From Margaritifera margaritifera (lineage: Eukaryota; Mollusca; Bivalvia; Unionida; Margaritiferidae), in NCBI GenBank assembly GCA_029931535.1, contig JAQPZY010001405.1, positions 1,635,001-1,699,000 on the forward strand: DNA of 64,000 bases, given 5' to 3'. The notes under the pieces are model-generated. The model was not told where the DNA came from. It saw only the letters and a program-made list of their open reading frames with translations, and made no database searches. Each line of letters starts with the position of its first letter. Positions within the stretch are counted from its first letter, which is position 1. Shown here piece by piece: positions 1-11,690 of the stretch. The translations under genes were made by a program, and so were the position numbers.

Positions 1-797
1 ACACTAGCTTGCTCGCAGATCTTCTTAAAGTTTGGTTTTATAGTACAACTCCATACTTCTCCTGCCTTGTACAGGGATTGACAAATTTATGAAAATCCAC
101 TCGCCCAGTCAGGCAAGTTCTAATAAATGTTGCTCACTCAAATCAACCCCTTACTCTACTAGCTAATATAAAAATATAAAGTTTGGCAATGTTAACAACC
201 AAAATTTGTTCAGGTGAAAGGTTGTTTTCTGAAACTTATTCTTTGACTCTTCAAATGCCACTTGTTTGTAATTGCAAATTGCGACCAGTCTGCTCACCCT
301 CTGGTAAGTGTTTACTAGTATTAAAGAGAGAGTGTGAAGTGCTTGTATGAACTTGATCAAAGCAAATGGAAAACAAACTTCCAGTTGAAAGTATGGACTT
401 TCAATGTACAAAGTCGGTAAATATTCTTGATAGAATAACCTTTTCATTAAATAAAAACACTGGTCATCCCTGAATCAGTACTTGCCTGATTTTGAGGTGG
501 GCGAGTGAATTTTCAACTTGTGCTTCATGACTTCTCAATGATGAAGTTACTGTAAATGACAGAGTTAATTCTGATTATAAAGTACCCTAAAAATTCATTC
601 CAGTAATTTACTACCTTGTCAAGACACAGGAAGACGTTACTTTCAGAAGCCACTTGGGATTTATTGTTTAGACAAATTTTACCATTTATTGAGTGACAAA
701 TTCAGCTATTAAGATCTGATTACATTATAAGATTTATTTTAACAATCAGTATGTGGAGAATTGTTAAAACCATATATGGGTCTCATTTCGTTTCCAG

Positions 798-868
798 CAA
801 GTCATTGACGAGATTTTAAATCATGTTCGTCTAGACAGATGCTCTGAATTAATCAATGCAATGAATGG
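798..868 (+). CDS. Host gene exon 1 (internal coding exon, unidentified protein)
   Basis: This 71-bp exon follows a pyrimidine-rich acceptor (tctcatttcgtttccag) and ends at a donor reading gtaaat. Only one frame is open: it starts at phase 0, reads QVIDEILNHVRLDRC then SELINAMN, and leaves two bases (GG) for the next exon. The other two frames hit stops early. The peptide is amphipathic and rich in Leu, Ile and Asn, as expected of a helical segment. It joins in frame to the exon at 7774, giving Gly at the junction. No start codon or upstream exon is visible before it, so the gene begins outside the window. I do not recognise the protein family. The case for it is the phase chain through four exons rather than any single signal. 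Confidence 0.6.
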
Positions 869-1795
869 GTAAATTTATTATTGATACAACTTTAAATGGT
901 CAATAAAACATATTATGGACTTTTCAGCCACGAGACATTGTGCCTTAATGCACACCAAGTCTGGATAGTTGTATGGGTATTTCCATTAAATGCTTGTACA
1001 TCAGTTGACTGTGTAGAAGGCTAAAACCTTGGGCAATTTGTCTGGGTCAGATTGCCATCATCATCTGGCATTTACTTCAAAACCAGTATTCAGAATCATG
1101 TTTAAATTAGTGGTCTAACCATATATTGATACGCATCTGTACACGACTATATTTCACTTCATATTGGTACAAAATTCTTCCATATCAGTACATTTTAACT
1201 ATGACTATCTGTTAGTTGGACTGATTGTGGAACTATTTTTGTTTACTCAAAATATTATTTGGTGTTATGAAATAAAACCATAACAAGTCCAATGCATGTT
1301 CATATTTTTTTTTTCTTTTGTGAGTGAACTACTGGATTTTATTTTTTTTTGACGACTCAGTTATCACATACATGAATTAACTGATGTGTTACCATAGCTC
1401 TGATGGCAAGAGACAAATAGAGCACAAAATGTCATTCTGTTTTTTTATACTTCAGATGTTTAAAAATATTGTATTATAGGACCACCTGTCTTTCGAGATC
1501 ACCTGTATTTTAACTGTCCAGTGGTTCATATAATTTTATCTTTGATTACAGTCCTAATAAAAGCATGAAGATGGATAGAACTGACAAGACTATCATTACT
1601 TGTGTGTGATTTCTCGGGGGTAAATGCTCGATTTTTGGCAGTTGATCCAGCATCAAGAGCTTAAATGATTTCATTAGGCACACAATTATTGTCAGCGATT
1701 TTCATACACTCAGTCAATTTTAAGAAGCTGACATTAAATTTAGCCGGGATTTGTGCAATTGCGCAGCTCGGAGTAAACACTGCTGGTGATAAAGT

Positions 1796-2043
1796 GTTTG
1801 TGGTTTTGTGAATTTAATCCATTTTTCAGCACACGATAGGCTATACAAGGCGGCCAGTATATCAGGTGGAGGGAGAAGCTGGGAAACCCCTGGGAATAAC
1901 CACAGACCCACGGGAAGGTACTGGCAAGCTTTCTCACATACCCATGTTGGCTGAGCGCAAGACTTGAAAATACGTGGACGGAGGTGAGATGTGAGTGATC
2001 TGTAAAGGCGAGCGCCTTAGACCACTTGGCCACCGAGAACCCT
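1796..2043 (-). mobile_element. tRNA-derived SINE, family A
   Basis: On the minus strand the element begins with a tRNA-like head whose A box reads tggccaagtggtctaagg and whose B box is degraded. A body with 'agaaagcttgccagtacc' and a tail with 'aaattcacaaaacc' follow. It matches four other copies here (25683-25912, 28566-28822, 36322-36575, 58250-58499). The head has extra sequence between the boxes, so it is not a working tRNA gene. RNA polymerase III promotion is inferred from the boxes. Confidence 0.8.
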
Positions 2044-2173
2044 GATAAATTGTACTCAGCTTTATATAATAGCAGCATGACCACATGGAATTTGCCAAAA
2101 ATCCATACTTTTATCCACAGCAAATGATTAAAATCTACATTTTAAAGAAATTACTAAGAAAATTGGCAGAAGC

Positions 2174-2364
2174 AGTCCAACTTCAAACTGCAAAGACCCA
2201 GATCTGCCATCGCATAATGCGCCAGCAGATCTGGGTCTTTGTAGTTTGCTAGGAGTAATCAGTAGAACAAACCGCATAGACATCGATCTGCCAGCACATT
2301 ATCCCACAGCAGATCAGGGTCTGTGTTGTTTGCAGTTGGACTCGGCCTGTAAGCCAGTATATAT
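2174..2364 (+). mobile_element. Palindromic-module MITE, copy 1 (modules A and B)
   Basis: Two hairpin modules lie in tandem. Module A pairs cccagatctgcc with its complement around cgcataatgcgc, and module B has a slightly damaged left arm and ends ggcagatcagggtc-like. The linker 'agtaatcagtagaacaaa' separates them. The left terminal repeat is lost and the right one is diverged (gtaagccagtatatat). No coding capacity. Confidence 0.75.
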
Positions 2365-2479
2365 GTTGCTGCATTGATACAATACTACTGCCAGAATATC
2401 CCAATACATATTGCATTGCATAGGTGACAATACATTGATGCAGTAGCTTTTTAAAGGGATTTATGATGATAGACATATA

Positions 2480-2800
2480 GGAAAGTTGAGTAAAAGGCAG
2501 AAAATTGAGGAGATTTATATTTCTTAAATAAAGGTATTAAGGATTTTGGCACTGTTCTTTCTTTCTGTATTATTATTTATCTGCTAGACATGAGTTATCA
2601 GCCTGGTTCCCCTACTTAACAAGAGAAACCACCAGTCTCAGTAATAATACATCCAAATCATTCTTTAGTTGGATATGGTTGGTTGTGTAAAATGATAAAT
2701 TAATATTATGTTGAGGATATCTTTTTTATTACAAATTCAGGTATTAAAGGTAATTTATAGACTTGGTCTCAGTACCAACAAAATTAACTTCTGATTCCAT
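2480..2800 (+). repeat. Fragment of long dispersed repeat R1
   Basis: This stretch shares phrases such as 'gttatcagcctggttcccc' and 'attacaaattcaggtatta' with 42940-43215, which is the 3' part of a repeat that also occurs at 16236-16590 and 52225-52690. No protein is visible. It is probably a non-autonomous element or a decayed larger transposon. Confidence 0.6.
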
Positions 2801-4160
2801 TTGGAAATAAATTTTAGCAGCGTTTTTGCTAAAGATGTAATCCTCTTTTCTTTACGTTTTCTATCCATGATCATAAACAATGTGCTCTTGATTGACGTTC
2901 AAGCTAATCAAAATCATTAAGACTTTTCCATTTCACCTTTGGTAAGTTCTGACAGTAGTGAACATTTGACCAATTGTTACAGAATATAATCACAAGATCT
3001 CCTGTTGCAGGTGTGGTATACATGCTAAGTGTTGGAGGTGTGCTATCAATGTTAACAGTTGATTTGCTGTTAAAGATGAGATACAATAAACACCTATATG
3101 TTTAGACTTGTGGCAGAAATTTTACTTTTGCAAATTTCTCAGAAAATGTTCACAAAAATATTTAACCAAAAAAATACATTAAGCTGATAATTAATAATCA
3201 ATTATCACTTTTCAGTATCAAATTTTGTTATAAAAAGAAGCTTTCAGACTCCTTTATGAAGCCTTTATCAAGTGTAGCTAATGAACAAGAACAAAAATGT
3301 TGACTCTGAAATGGTATGAACAACATCGTAGATGACAAATGTACTGGTAATTTATTAGACTTTTCTAGGATACAAGAAATTTAACAATTACCAAATATGC
3401 AAAAATTACTTTGCCCATGAAAAAAATAAAGAAAATATCTCCAACTGATTAAAATTTGTTATCAGTTATGATGAAGCAACTATCAGTGTTTTAAATTTCA
3501 ATGAATTTCCAACACTAGATGTAAATCAGATCCACTTGTTAAATCACTTTGGTAGTCAATGTGCACAAATGCTGTTCTGATAATACTCTCTTAAACTGCA
3601 GTTGTCCATAGATTTGGCCTGATGGGGTCATGACCTGGTCAACTTCAGGTCATTGTGTTCCAGCTGGTCAGTGATTATCTCCCCAAGCAGTCATTGTCTA
3701 GTCAAAGTTGTATAGAAGTAAGGTAGGTTGCCCAGGCCAGAATATGATGCAACTACTTTACCTATACAAATCAGGGACCTTAATTGACTAATGTAAGGCT
3801 GACTGTATATGAAATTTCCTAATTACAGCATAATTTGGAGTCCCTGTTTTGACTTAACTGTTGTCATGGGCAGCAATATTAAATCAGCCTTTAGCTTAGT
3901 GTTTGAGATTGGGTATACAAGTGAATATCAGGGGTGGATTTAGATGGAGTTCAAGAGTGATTTTCAGTTGAACCCTCCTGTCCCCTCCCCCCTTTTTTTC
4001 CATTAAAAAATGTTACACGTGTAATTCTTTTTTAAAATTATTATTATTATTATTGCCATTTTCAGCAAAATGAACCACCCCATTCTCAAATCGATTCCTT
4101 TTTGGAAAAAATCCTTAGAAAAAAATCCATGATCTGCCGCTGAACATTCAGCCTAGTGTT

Positions 4161-4775
4161 TACAGACTAGGTACAAATATAAACACTTGGCCTTATGTTA
4201 CAGATGAGGTCCAAATATAAACACTTGGCCTTATGTAACAGGTGAGGTACAATTATAAAGACTTGGCCTTATGTTATAAATGAGGTAGAAATATAAACAC
4301 TGTGCCTTATATTACAGGTGAGGTAGAAATATAAACACTTGACTTTATGTTACAAGTGAGGTACAAATATAAACACTTGACTTTATGTTACAGGTGAGGT
4401 ACAAATATAAACACTTGGCCTTATGTTACAGATGAGGTAGAAATATAAACACTGTGCCTTATGTTACAGGTGAGGTAGAAATATAAACACTTGGCCTTAT
4501 GTTACAAGTGAGGTACAAATATAAACACTTGGCCTTATGTTACAGGTGAGGTAGAAATATAAACACTGTGCCTTATATTACAGGTGAGGTACAAATATAA
4601 ACACTTGGCCTTATGTTACAGGTGAGGTAGAAATATAAACACTTGGCCTTATGTTGCAGGTGAGGTACAAGTATAAAGACTTGGCCTTATGTTACAGATG
4701 AGGTAGAAATATAAACACTGTGCCTTATGTTACAGATGTGGTATAGACATAAACACTTTGCCTTGCGTTACAGTT
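4161..4775 (+). repeat. Minisatellite, 38-bp unit, about 16 copies
   Basis: The unit contains 'gaggtacaaatataaacac' followed by 'ttggccttatgttacag'. Copies vary at a few fixed positions (acttggcc or actgtgcc; tacaaat or tagaaat), so the array has variant classes arranged in patches. It lies in intron 1. The last copies are diverged (gtggtatagacataaacac). Confidence 0.9.
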
Positions 4776-7164
4776 GTGGCATATTTTAATGTTTGGTCTA
4801 GCATCAAAGATATGAACCTGGCTTTTTCACTGTATAACTTCATTTGGAACAGCAGCAGACCATGACACATTACTTTACAAGGAAGTCATGTAAAATCCTG
4901 ATGGAAAAATGTAGTACCTGTGAACATTAGACCGATTGTTACAAATGAGACACAAGTATAAACGCTTTGACTATTGTGTATGCTGACATGACATCAGCTT
5001 GAATGTTTGGTCTAGAATTAAAAACATGAACATTAGAAGTTTTATAATGGCATCAGCTTTAGTTTTGGAATAGCAGCAAACCATTACCTCATTAGTTTAC
5101 ATGGAAGTATGGTAGAATCCTGATGGAGAAAAGTGGTTATCAGCAGTAATATCAAATCAAATCAATCGAAGTTATCAGCTTGGGTCTAGATATATATGTC
5201 TGGCATTTATTGTGATCAGACAGTTAATCAGGTATTTGATTTTGCTGACTATGCCTGGTGTGATATCTAACAGTCTAAGCGATCATGGGAAGTCGGCTGT
5301 GAAATAAGTTAACATCTAAAATATGATATCACCACAGACTGAAATCAATATTGTGTTAGTGTACTGTGTTGAGTGATAATGGAAAAACACTTGGGCATGA
5401 TAGTTAAAGTGAAATTGAGTCATCTCACAGTATGCTTTAGCTTTTTTATGCATAAAATCAAATCCAGACCATTGAAGCAATTAGTTCCTACATTTTAGTA
5501 ATTCAATATTTATCATGGACTCTTTTTTTTTTTGCGCTGTGTGGGATGGCAAAAAATCCACAGGTATAAAACAACTATTTCTTAGATGATCTGTGAAACA
5601 AAATATGTTCTATCTCGGTGTATTTGTCATACTTTAATATACAATCAGGTGTTGGTATTTTGAAATAATGTTTTGCAAGTCTTGGATGTTGTATGGTAAA
5701 TCAATGATTATCTGTATACCAATTTATCTTCCTAAACTTTTCATGCAACTCTTCATTTTTGCATATTTAAAACTTTACTTTTAATTCACACCATATCGCC
5801 ATTATTGTGCTAAGGGGCCATTAAACACGAATGCATACATCCAATTATGTAGGTGTTTGACTTGACTGGACCAATTGAACGTCACCTGGTTTTAAAATTT
5901 GTTCTTTTTATTGTCATTTATCCTGTTTAATTGGAGAAAATCTATCCTGAAAGAAGTTGATGTTTTATTGCACAGGTAAGGTGAAATTTAAACTTCATTG
6001 TGTGCATCAATACCAAGATACACAAAACTGATAGGGCACAGTAGAGCCTGTAAAAGTCACTCCGAAAGTTTATGTCACAAGTGACATCTAACGTAGTGGT
6101 GACATTGCCTGCAGAGTCATTTGTAAATTTCATGTGACATTTTCTGGTGAAATTACAAAAAAGAAACAGCTTTTGATTTTACATTTGCACATTTTCAAAG
6201 CCAATTTATTGTTGATTCCATTCAGTAAGGACGTATTGAACCTTGAAAAATTTAATTTCATCCTTGAAAAAACCTGGAAAATTTTGTTTCAAAAAGTGAG
6301 AACCCTGTGTGGAGTTTTCCAAAAACCAAATGTCAACTAACAGTGGTCTCCTTAGAAGGTTTAAAATGAAGATTTTAAGCATATTTTTCATAGAATGAAA
6401 CAAATGCCAAGACAGGACAATAGAGATGTTTTTAATTTCAAACCCTTCCATTTTTTAAGATAGAAATTGACAAATTATCAGTGCACAGCATTGGAACCCA
6501 TGACCCTGAATTGCCTTATTTCCATTGACATCTTGTGTAAAAGTATTTGGAATATTGATACACTCATCATTTTTTGACATACACTATGAAATGCTGGAGG
6601 TCTTGTCTCTAATGCAGAAGTGTTGAAGATGGGTCAGAAATATTTTTTTTTTACAAAAAACTGCTTGAGATATAACAACTATTTTTGTGTGTAAGTTAAA
6701 TGAAACCTAATGCAAGAGTGCGATGGTACTATGTAACTGAGTATTTAATTATCAGTGAACATTATAACTTTCCTTGGAACGAATGAAAGTAGTTTTATTG
6801 TAAGGACAAAATTAAAAATATTAAGCGCAAAATTAGTCTAAATTGAAAAGAATGTTCAGGATGTGTTTTTTCCATTAAAGCTTTTAGTTCTTCTCCTCCT
6901 CATCCCCCTCCCCCCCCCAATCATTTTAAATTGGCTCACCTATTTAAATTAGAGGAGGGCTATTGTACTACCCCTGACATCGGCATCAGCACACTTTTCT
7001 TACAAGAGGAATATAAATGAAGAGGGACATATGTGATGTATGGTGATGAAAATGACATGTAAGTAAAAAGAAGGAAAATCCTATAATATTCCAGCCATGG
7101 TCAATATAAATAATAAGCGTTAGACCACCATATAAACTCCTTGCATTATTATGGACTGACAAAA

Positions 7165-7690
7165 TAGTATCTACAGTATATGAATAGTTTTATGTAGTAT
7201 CTACAGTATATGAATAGTTGTATATATAGTATCTACAGTATGTGAATAGTTTTATATAGTATCTACAGTATATGAATAGTTGTATATATAGTATCTACAG
7301 TATATGAATAGTTTTATATAGTATCTACAGTATATGAATAGTTGTATATAGTATCTACAGTATATGAATAGTTGTATATATAGTATCTTCAGTATATGAA
7401 TAGTTGTATATATAGTATCTTCAGTATATGAATAGTTGTATATATAGTATCTTCAGTATATGAATAGTTGTATATATAGTATCTTCAGTATATGAATAGT
7501 TGTATATAGTATCTACAGTATATGAATAGTTGTATATAATATCTACAGTATATGAATAGTTATATATAGTATCAACAGTATATGAATAGTTGTATATAGT
7601 CTATTCAGTATATGAATAGTTGTATATGGTATCTACAGTATATGAATAGTTGTATATAGTATCTACAGTATATGAATAGTTGTATATAGT
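7165..7690 (+). repeat. Minisatellite, 30-32-bp unit, about 17 copies
   Basis: The unit reads tagtatctacagtatatgaa then tagttgtatata. Length differences come from one or two TA steps at the unit end. The sub-variant 'tatcttcagtatatgaa' is clustered in the middle of the array, which suggests local block duplication. The array ends less than 90 bp before the exon at 7774. Confidence 0.9.
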
Positions 7691-7773
7691 TCTAAAATAA
7701 GAGTAGTATGTGTTATGCCCAACCCAATTTTACTAGGAATTTTGAGATGTATCAACTTTTATAGATTTTACAG

Positions 7774-7871
7774 GAGATTGATCAAGCTTATGCAAAGACA
7801 TGTATCATATGTCCCATACTGCTCAATATCAATACCTGAGTGTTGGGCATTGTACCACAACTCCCTGTCTG
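7774..7871 (+). CDS. Host gene exon 2 (internal coding exon)
   Basis: This 98-bp exon follows the acceptor tatagattttacag and ends at donor gtaaat. In the phase set by exon 1 (two bases carried over) the frame is open throughout, reading RLIKLMQRHVSYVPYCS then ISIPECWALYHNSLS, with one G left over. The alternative frames contain stops. Its base composition is less AT-rich than its surroundings and the peptide looks globular (Trp, Cys, Pro and Tyr spread through it), which favours real coding sequence. It joins to the exon at 17117 with Gly at the junction. I could not assign a family or catalytic motif. Confidence 0.65.
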
Positions 7872-8727
7872 GTAAATTGATCAAGTCATTAGCTTGGTCT
7901 AGACTAACAGAACAAAGCCAATATACACCTGACTGACCAGGATCAATAAATAACTCTCTGTAAGCTGATCAATGTGGACTGTCTACCTGAGCCACAGACA
8001 GCCCATGATTGATGGTATCAGCAGCAGAATCTTGAAATGTATATTATATTGATGAATTCTGATGAAATGAAAGGCAAGCATTTTTCAGGTGTGTGTATGT
8101 GCAGAAAATCGTAGGGGAAGGGAGGTAATGCTGGGACTGAATATTGGCATACTTAAGTGTCCTGTGGGGTCATATTGACCTCCGTGAGTTTTAAAATATC
8201 TTGATAGAAAGAGGTTTACTTATTGTTAATTGGGCATTTTATATATATATCATATTGTCCAAGGCTGTAATATGCTGACTGAAAGTTTCACCTTCCCATG
8301 GTTTTATGAAGGAAATTCCTTGAAAAAAAATCAAATTTGGGACTATATCTGATGGAATGATGGATTTCTGTTGATCCTAGAGAGAAATGTTGTCATCAGA
8401 AATAAAATGTGGTAGGTAATTACTTGTCAACATTTAACAAACTGATTGAACTTTCACATCACTATTGGTGCACTTTTAATGTAACTATTTTGTGAGTCAC
8501 AAAAAGGCACTTGGTGACCCCATGTTTGATAACCAAGTATCATATCAGCTCATTTTGTATGGGTTCCTCCCCAGCTGATAAAGGTTAGAAATATTGTCCT
8601 TGAAATAGTTCAGTTTTCAGGTTTTATAATTCACTGAAACTGAACTGTTCAAAACAGTAGAATGTACCTACAATGCCTTATGTTGACAATACTTTCACAA
8701 GTGGAGAGGGTCACAATACTTTCAGAA

Positions 8728-8745
8728 GGGGGGGGGGGGGGGGGG
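8728..8745 (+). repeat. Homopolymer G run
   Basis: A run of about 18 G in AT-rich intron sequence. Such runs are prone to length error in assemblies and could form a G-quadruplex. No regulatory role is evident. Confidence 0.8.
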
Positions 8746-8944
8746 ATAAAATACTTAGACTGCTATCATTTAGTCTGATATTCCATTGTCTACCACCATT
8801 TTGTCTCAATTTTACAGCATGTTTGATGGACAATCTGACCCATTGGTATTTCAGTTTTTGATAGACCACAGACACAGTTTGTGCTGGTTTTTTTTTTTTT
8901 TTTTTCTTTCAATTTTGGATGATATAAGGACGCTAAATATTTTG

Positions 8945-9110
8945 TATGACTTTGAAATATCCTTGAATTTGTGGGGTTGCCTTGAAAACTTACATTTTTA
9001 AAAAGTTTGTGTTATCCTTGAAAAGTTTTAAATCTCTTGAAGAAATTCTTGAAATTTTTCCCAAAATTCCTTGAATTTATTTTTGGGAATAATCAAAAAT
9101 TAAATCTTAA
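8945..9110 (+). repeat. Dispersed 'ccttgaaaa' repeat fragment
   Basis: Repeated phrases such as 'ccttgaaaagttttaaatc' and 'ccttgaatttattttt' recur here, at about 6210-6310 and at 38590-38925. The family is low-complexity-like and dispersed, with no coding potential. Confidence 0.5.
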
Positions 9111-10639
9111 TTTAAAAAAAAAAATGGACTGCTTTTTAAATTCAGAATTGTTGTTATTCATGTATTTTCCAAAAACAACGAATAGATAAATACATAAAAT
9201 GGGTTACAATTGGGTGAATTAAATGACAACACATGGGTAGTTACCAGATGTAGTGGTATCTCTTTGCTCTAGTTGTGCACTAATTAATTATATCAATTAA
9301 TTATGTATTTGTTTTTCTACTTTTGTACCTATATATGCAGTAATAAACAAAGTAACATAGGAAGTTAATTTTCTGTCAGAAAAAATAGTCCTTTGCTAAC
9401 TTATGGAAGTCCTTGAAATAACAACTCTCTGTGCTGTATGAACCATAATAAATATTTGTAACATTTTGTATCTTAAGTTGCTATTTCTGAATCCGATATA
9501 TTTACTCATACAATCAGTGTTATTTCATTTGCTAGTCAGCCTTTAACGGTGTTCTAATTGTTCACCAATGTTCACCCAAACTAACCACACCTCAAGATTG
9601 TTAACATTAAATTTAAGTCAGTTAGCTGATTTTACCTCTTTTGGACAGGAAATCACTTCATCATTTTGTTCACTATATAGCTAGAAGTATTTTAGCTAGT
9701 GCCTTAAATATTTTAAGCTTTTGTTCTGAAGTAATTTTATAATCGGTAACAAAGACTGAAGTAATTCAACGATCAGTAGCAAGGACTAAAAATAATTTTT
9801 AGAACTTGCTTTAACCCTACCTCATAGCGTCTTTGCCATTTTTGCAGTGTTGGCTGTCGGTATACATGTGCCAAAACCACAGTGCAGTGTGCTATAAATA
9901 GACAGTGTGTTCTCCTGGGCCTGCATAGAAAGTTTGAGCAGTGTAGTATAAGTCAAGTTCAACTTAAATTGTAACCATTTTAAATTTGAGCACTGTGGTA
10001 TATGTCAAGTTCAACTTAAAATGTAACCATGTTACCCTTTTTGTGCATATTTGTTACCTGTTGATGGGTTTTAGAGTAAAATCTGATCTTTATGGCTGTA
10101 TAATTATTTTGCACCAAAGAATTTTGATATGCTTTAAAATCCTGAGAGAATTCATTCACCATCATGTCACAGAAGTTGGACCAACCGTAGCCTTTCTTTA
10201 ACCACCAAATCTACTTGTTTGCTGTCCACCATTGTATCATTAAATCATGCGAATCTGATAAATGATCAAAATCGGTGTTGCCTACATGAATATCAGAGTC
10301 TATACTGACTTACCGAAGCCTTCATAGTCTTAATTTTAATCAACCAAACTCTAGAAAGGGCTCAATGAAGTATGCGGTCTCCATTTTGGATAAGGGAGAA
10401 TCTGACCGGTTACTAGTTTTAAATAGCAGATTACAACTTTATTTAAAAATAGCATGTGATGTGATATCATGGTCATTTTCCTCAGTGCCTATAGATGGTT
10501 TTCAAATTATTGCCCGTTGTACTGATATCACTCGCTAGGTGCATAGCACTAGCGTCCGCCATATCACTGGTGAAATAGATTGTAAACAAAGTGAATCGCT
10601 GCATAAATATGCCCATAAAGGATTCCACTGATTGCACAA

Positions 10640-11163
10640 ATTTCATAAGAGAACATTTACATTCCAAATTTGTAGGAACTAAATTCACAAACCATGGACT
10701 TCAAAGTGAAGTGGCAACAAAACAATATTAAAATTCTAATGGATATTCTTTTATTGAAAATGGAATGCATGTTTCTGTGCAGGAAAACTGGTTGTCATTG
10801 AGCCTTGATGGAATTTTAAATGAAGACATTCTGCTTAAAATTAAAAGCCCAATGGCTACTAACTGGACCACATTGGATGAACTTTTTTCAATCAAGAAAT
10901 ATGATGTCCAAAAGAGCAGCCATAACTGGTTGATTATTAAGAAGAAAGCAAGCAGAGGATTCTATATGCAAATACAGATGACAATTTTGTGCACTGGTCT
11001 TAGGAAATGTAAACTTCTTGTATCACTTAGTGTAGATGACCACAAGTTTGTGAATGAAAAGTATGCAGATGACCGCAAGTTTGTGAATGTAAAGTATGAT
11101 GAAAATTATGTAAATGGCCATGTTACAAGGCTACGTTCATTTTATGCAGAGAAATTGATCTGA
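10640..11163 (+). pseudogene. Decayed YqaJ-like (lambda exonuclease fold) nuclease gene
   Basis: The longest open stretch (10765-11163) gives 132 residues. Homology continues upstream in the same frame, past a TAA, with NHGLQSEVATKQY, matching the family pattern of a G-x-x-x-E segment before the catalytic core. The order of conserved blocks fits the YqaJ recombinase/exonuclease family: G(M/L)HVSVQENWLSLSLDG in place of the usual PWLgaSPDG, then ILLKIKSP in place of LLEIKCP, then FYMQIQMTILCTG in place of YYxQVQxQLxVTG, and a C-terminal FY near the end (SFYAEKLI). The Asp is kept, but the metal-binding Glu of the E-x-K motif is Lys and the Pro of SPDG is Leu. With the internal stop, this marks a dead copy. 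In invertebrates this domain is often spread by mobile elements, so a transposon origin is likely. It lies in an intron of the host gene. Confidence 0.7.
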
Positions 11164-11271
11164 TGCACTTTTGATGAAATTGAAGAAGATTGCTAAGTAA
11201 GACTTTTAAAACATTTATGCATCTGTGACTATAAATTTATATAATTATAGTTTTATGTTGGTTCTGATTTT

Positions 11272-11690
11272 TAGCTCTACTGGTCATAGGCCAGAAGAGT
11301 TTATGGGATGGTCTTGCAGTCTGTTGTCCATCTGTCCATTAGCACAAGTTTGTTATAGCTACTCATCCTAAACTACTTCAAGGATTGCCATGAAATTTTA
11401 CACACACATTCATCCCGTGGTCTAGTTGTTCCTAAATAAAATGGTGCTGCTCAGACATCGAATATGGCCACCACTGTGGCCATCTTGAAAATCATTTTAT
11501 CACTACTCCTCCTGAGTGGATGGTCACATCAACATAGGGTTTTCACTAAAAGACTTCTTTTGATGCCTAGTTGGTCCTAGAGGAAAATAGTGCAGATCTA
11601 ACATCCAATATGGCTACCATGGCAGCCATCTTGAAAGTTAAGTAATTAGACCCTGTGTAGCTTGTGTCTACTTGAGCAAAGGAGTTTGTT
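11272..11690 (+). repeat. Mollusc-type dispersed repeat ('agctctactggtcat' class)
   Basis: It begins 'agctctactggtcataggcc' with an inverted complement nearby (ggccagaagag). It then carries 'gccatgaaattttacacac' and two runs of 'aatatggccaccactgtgg' type. The same organisation (paired opening stem, then degenerate internal repeats) is found at 34043-35010. Such elements are very common in molluscan genomes. No coding sequence. Confidence 0.6.

Larger units (their letters stand above)
869..7773 (+). other. Intron 1 of the host gene
   Basis: This intron of about 6.9 kb separates two phase-compatible exons. It holds a minus-strand tRNA-derived SINE (about 1796-2043), a two-module palindromic MITE (2174-2364), a fragment of a dispersed repeat (about 2480-2800), a 38-bp minisatellite (4161-4775) and a 30-32-bp minisatellite (7165-7690). 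A segment at about 4790-4920 recurs, diverged, at about 5000-5125. No convincing further exon was seen on either strand. Open frames at 5942-6451 overlap one another and show no splice or protein signal. Confidence 0.5.

Noticed and set aside
9986..10201. Plus-strand 71-codon frame
   Set aside because: Ordinary composition for AT-rich intron sequence, no conserved features, no splice signals.
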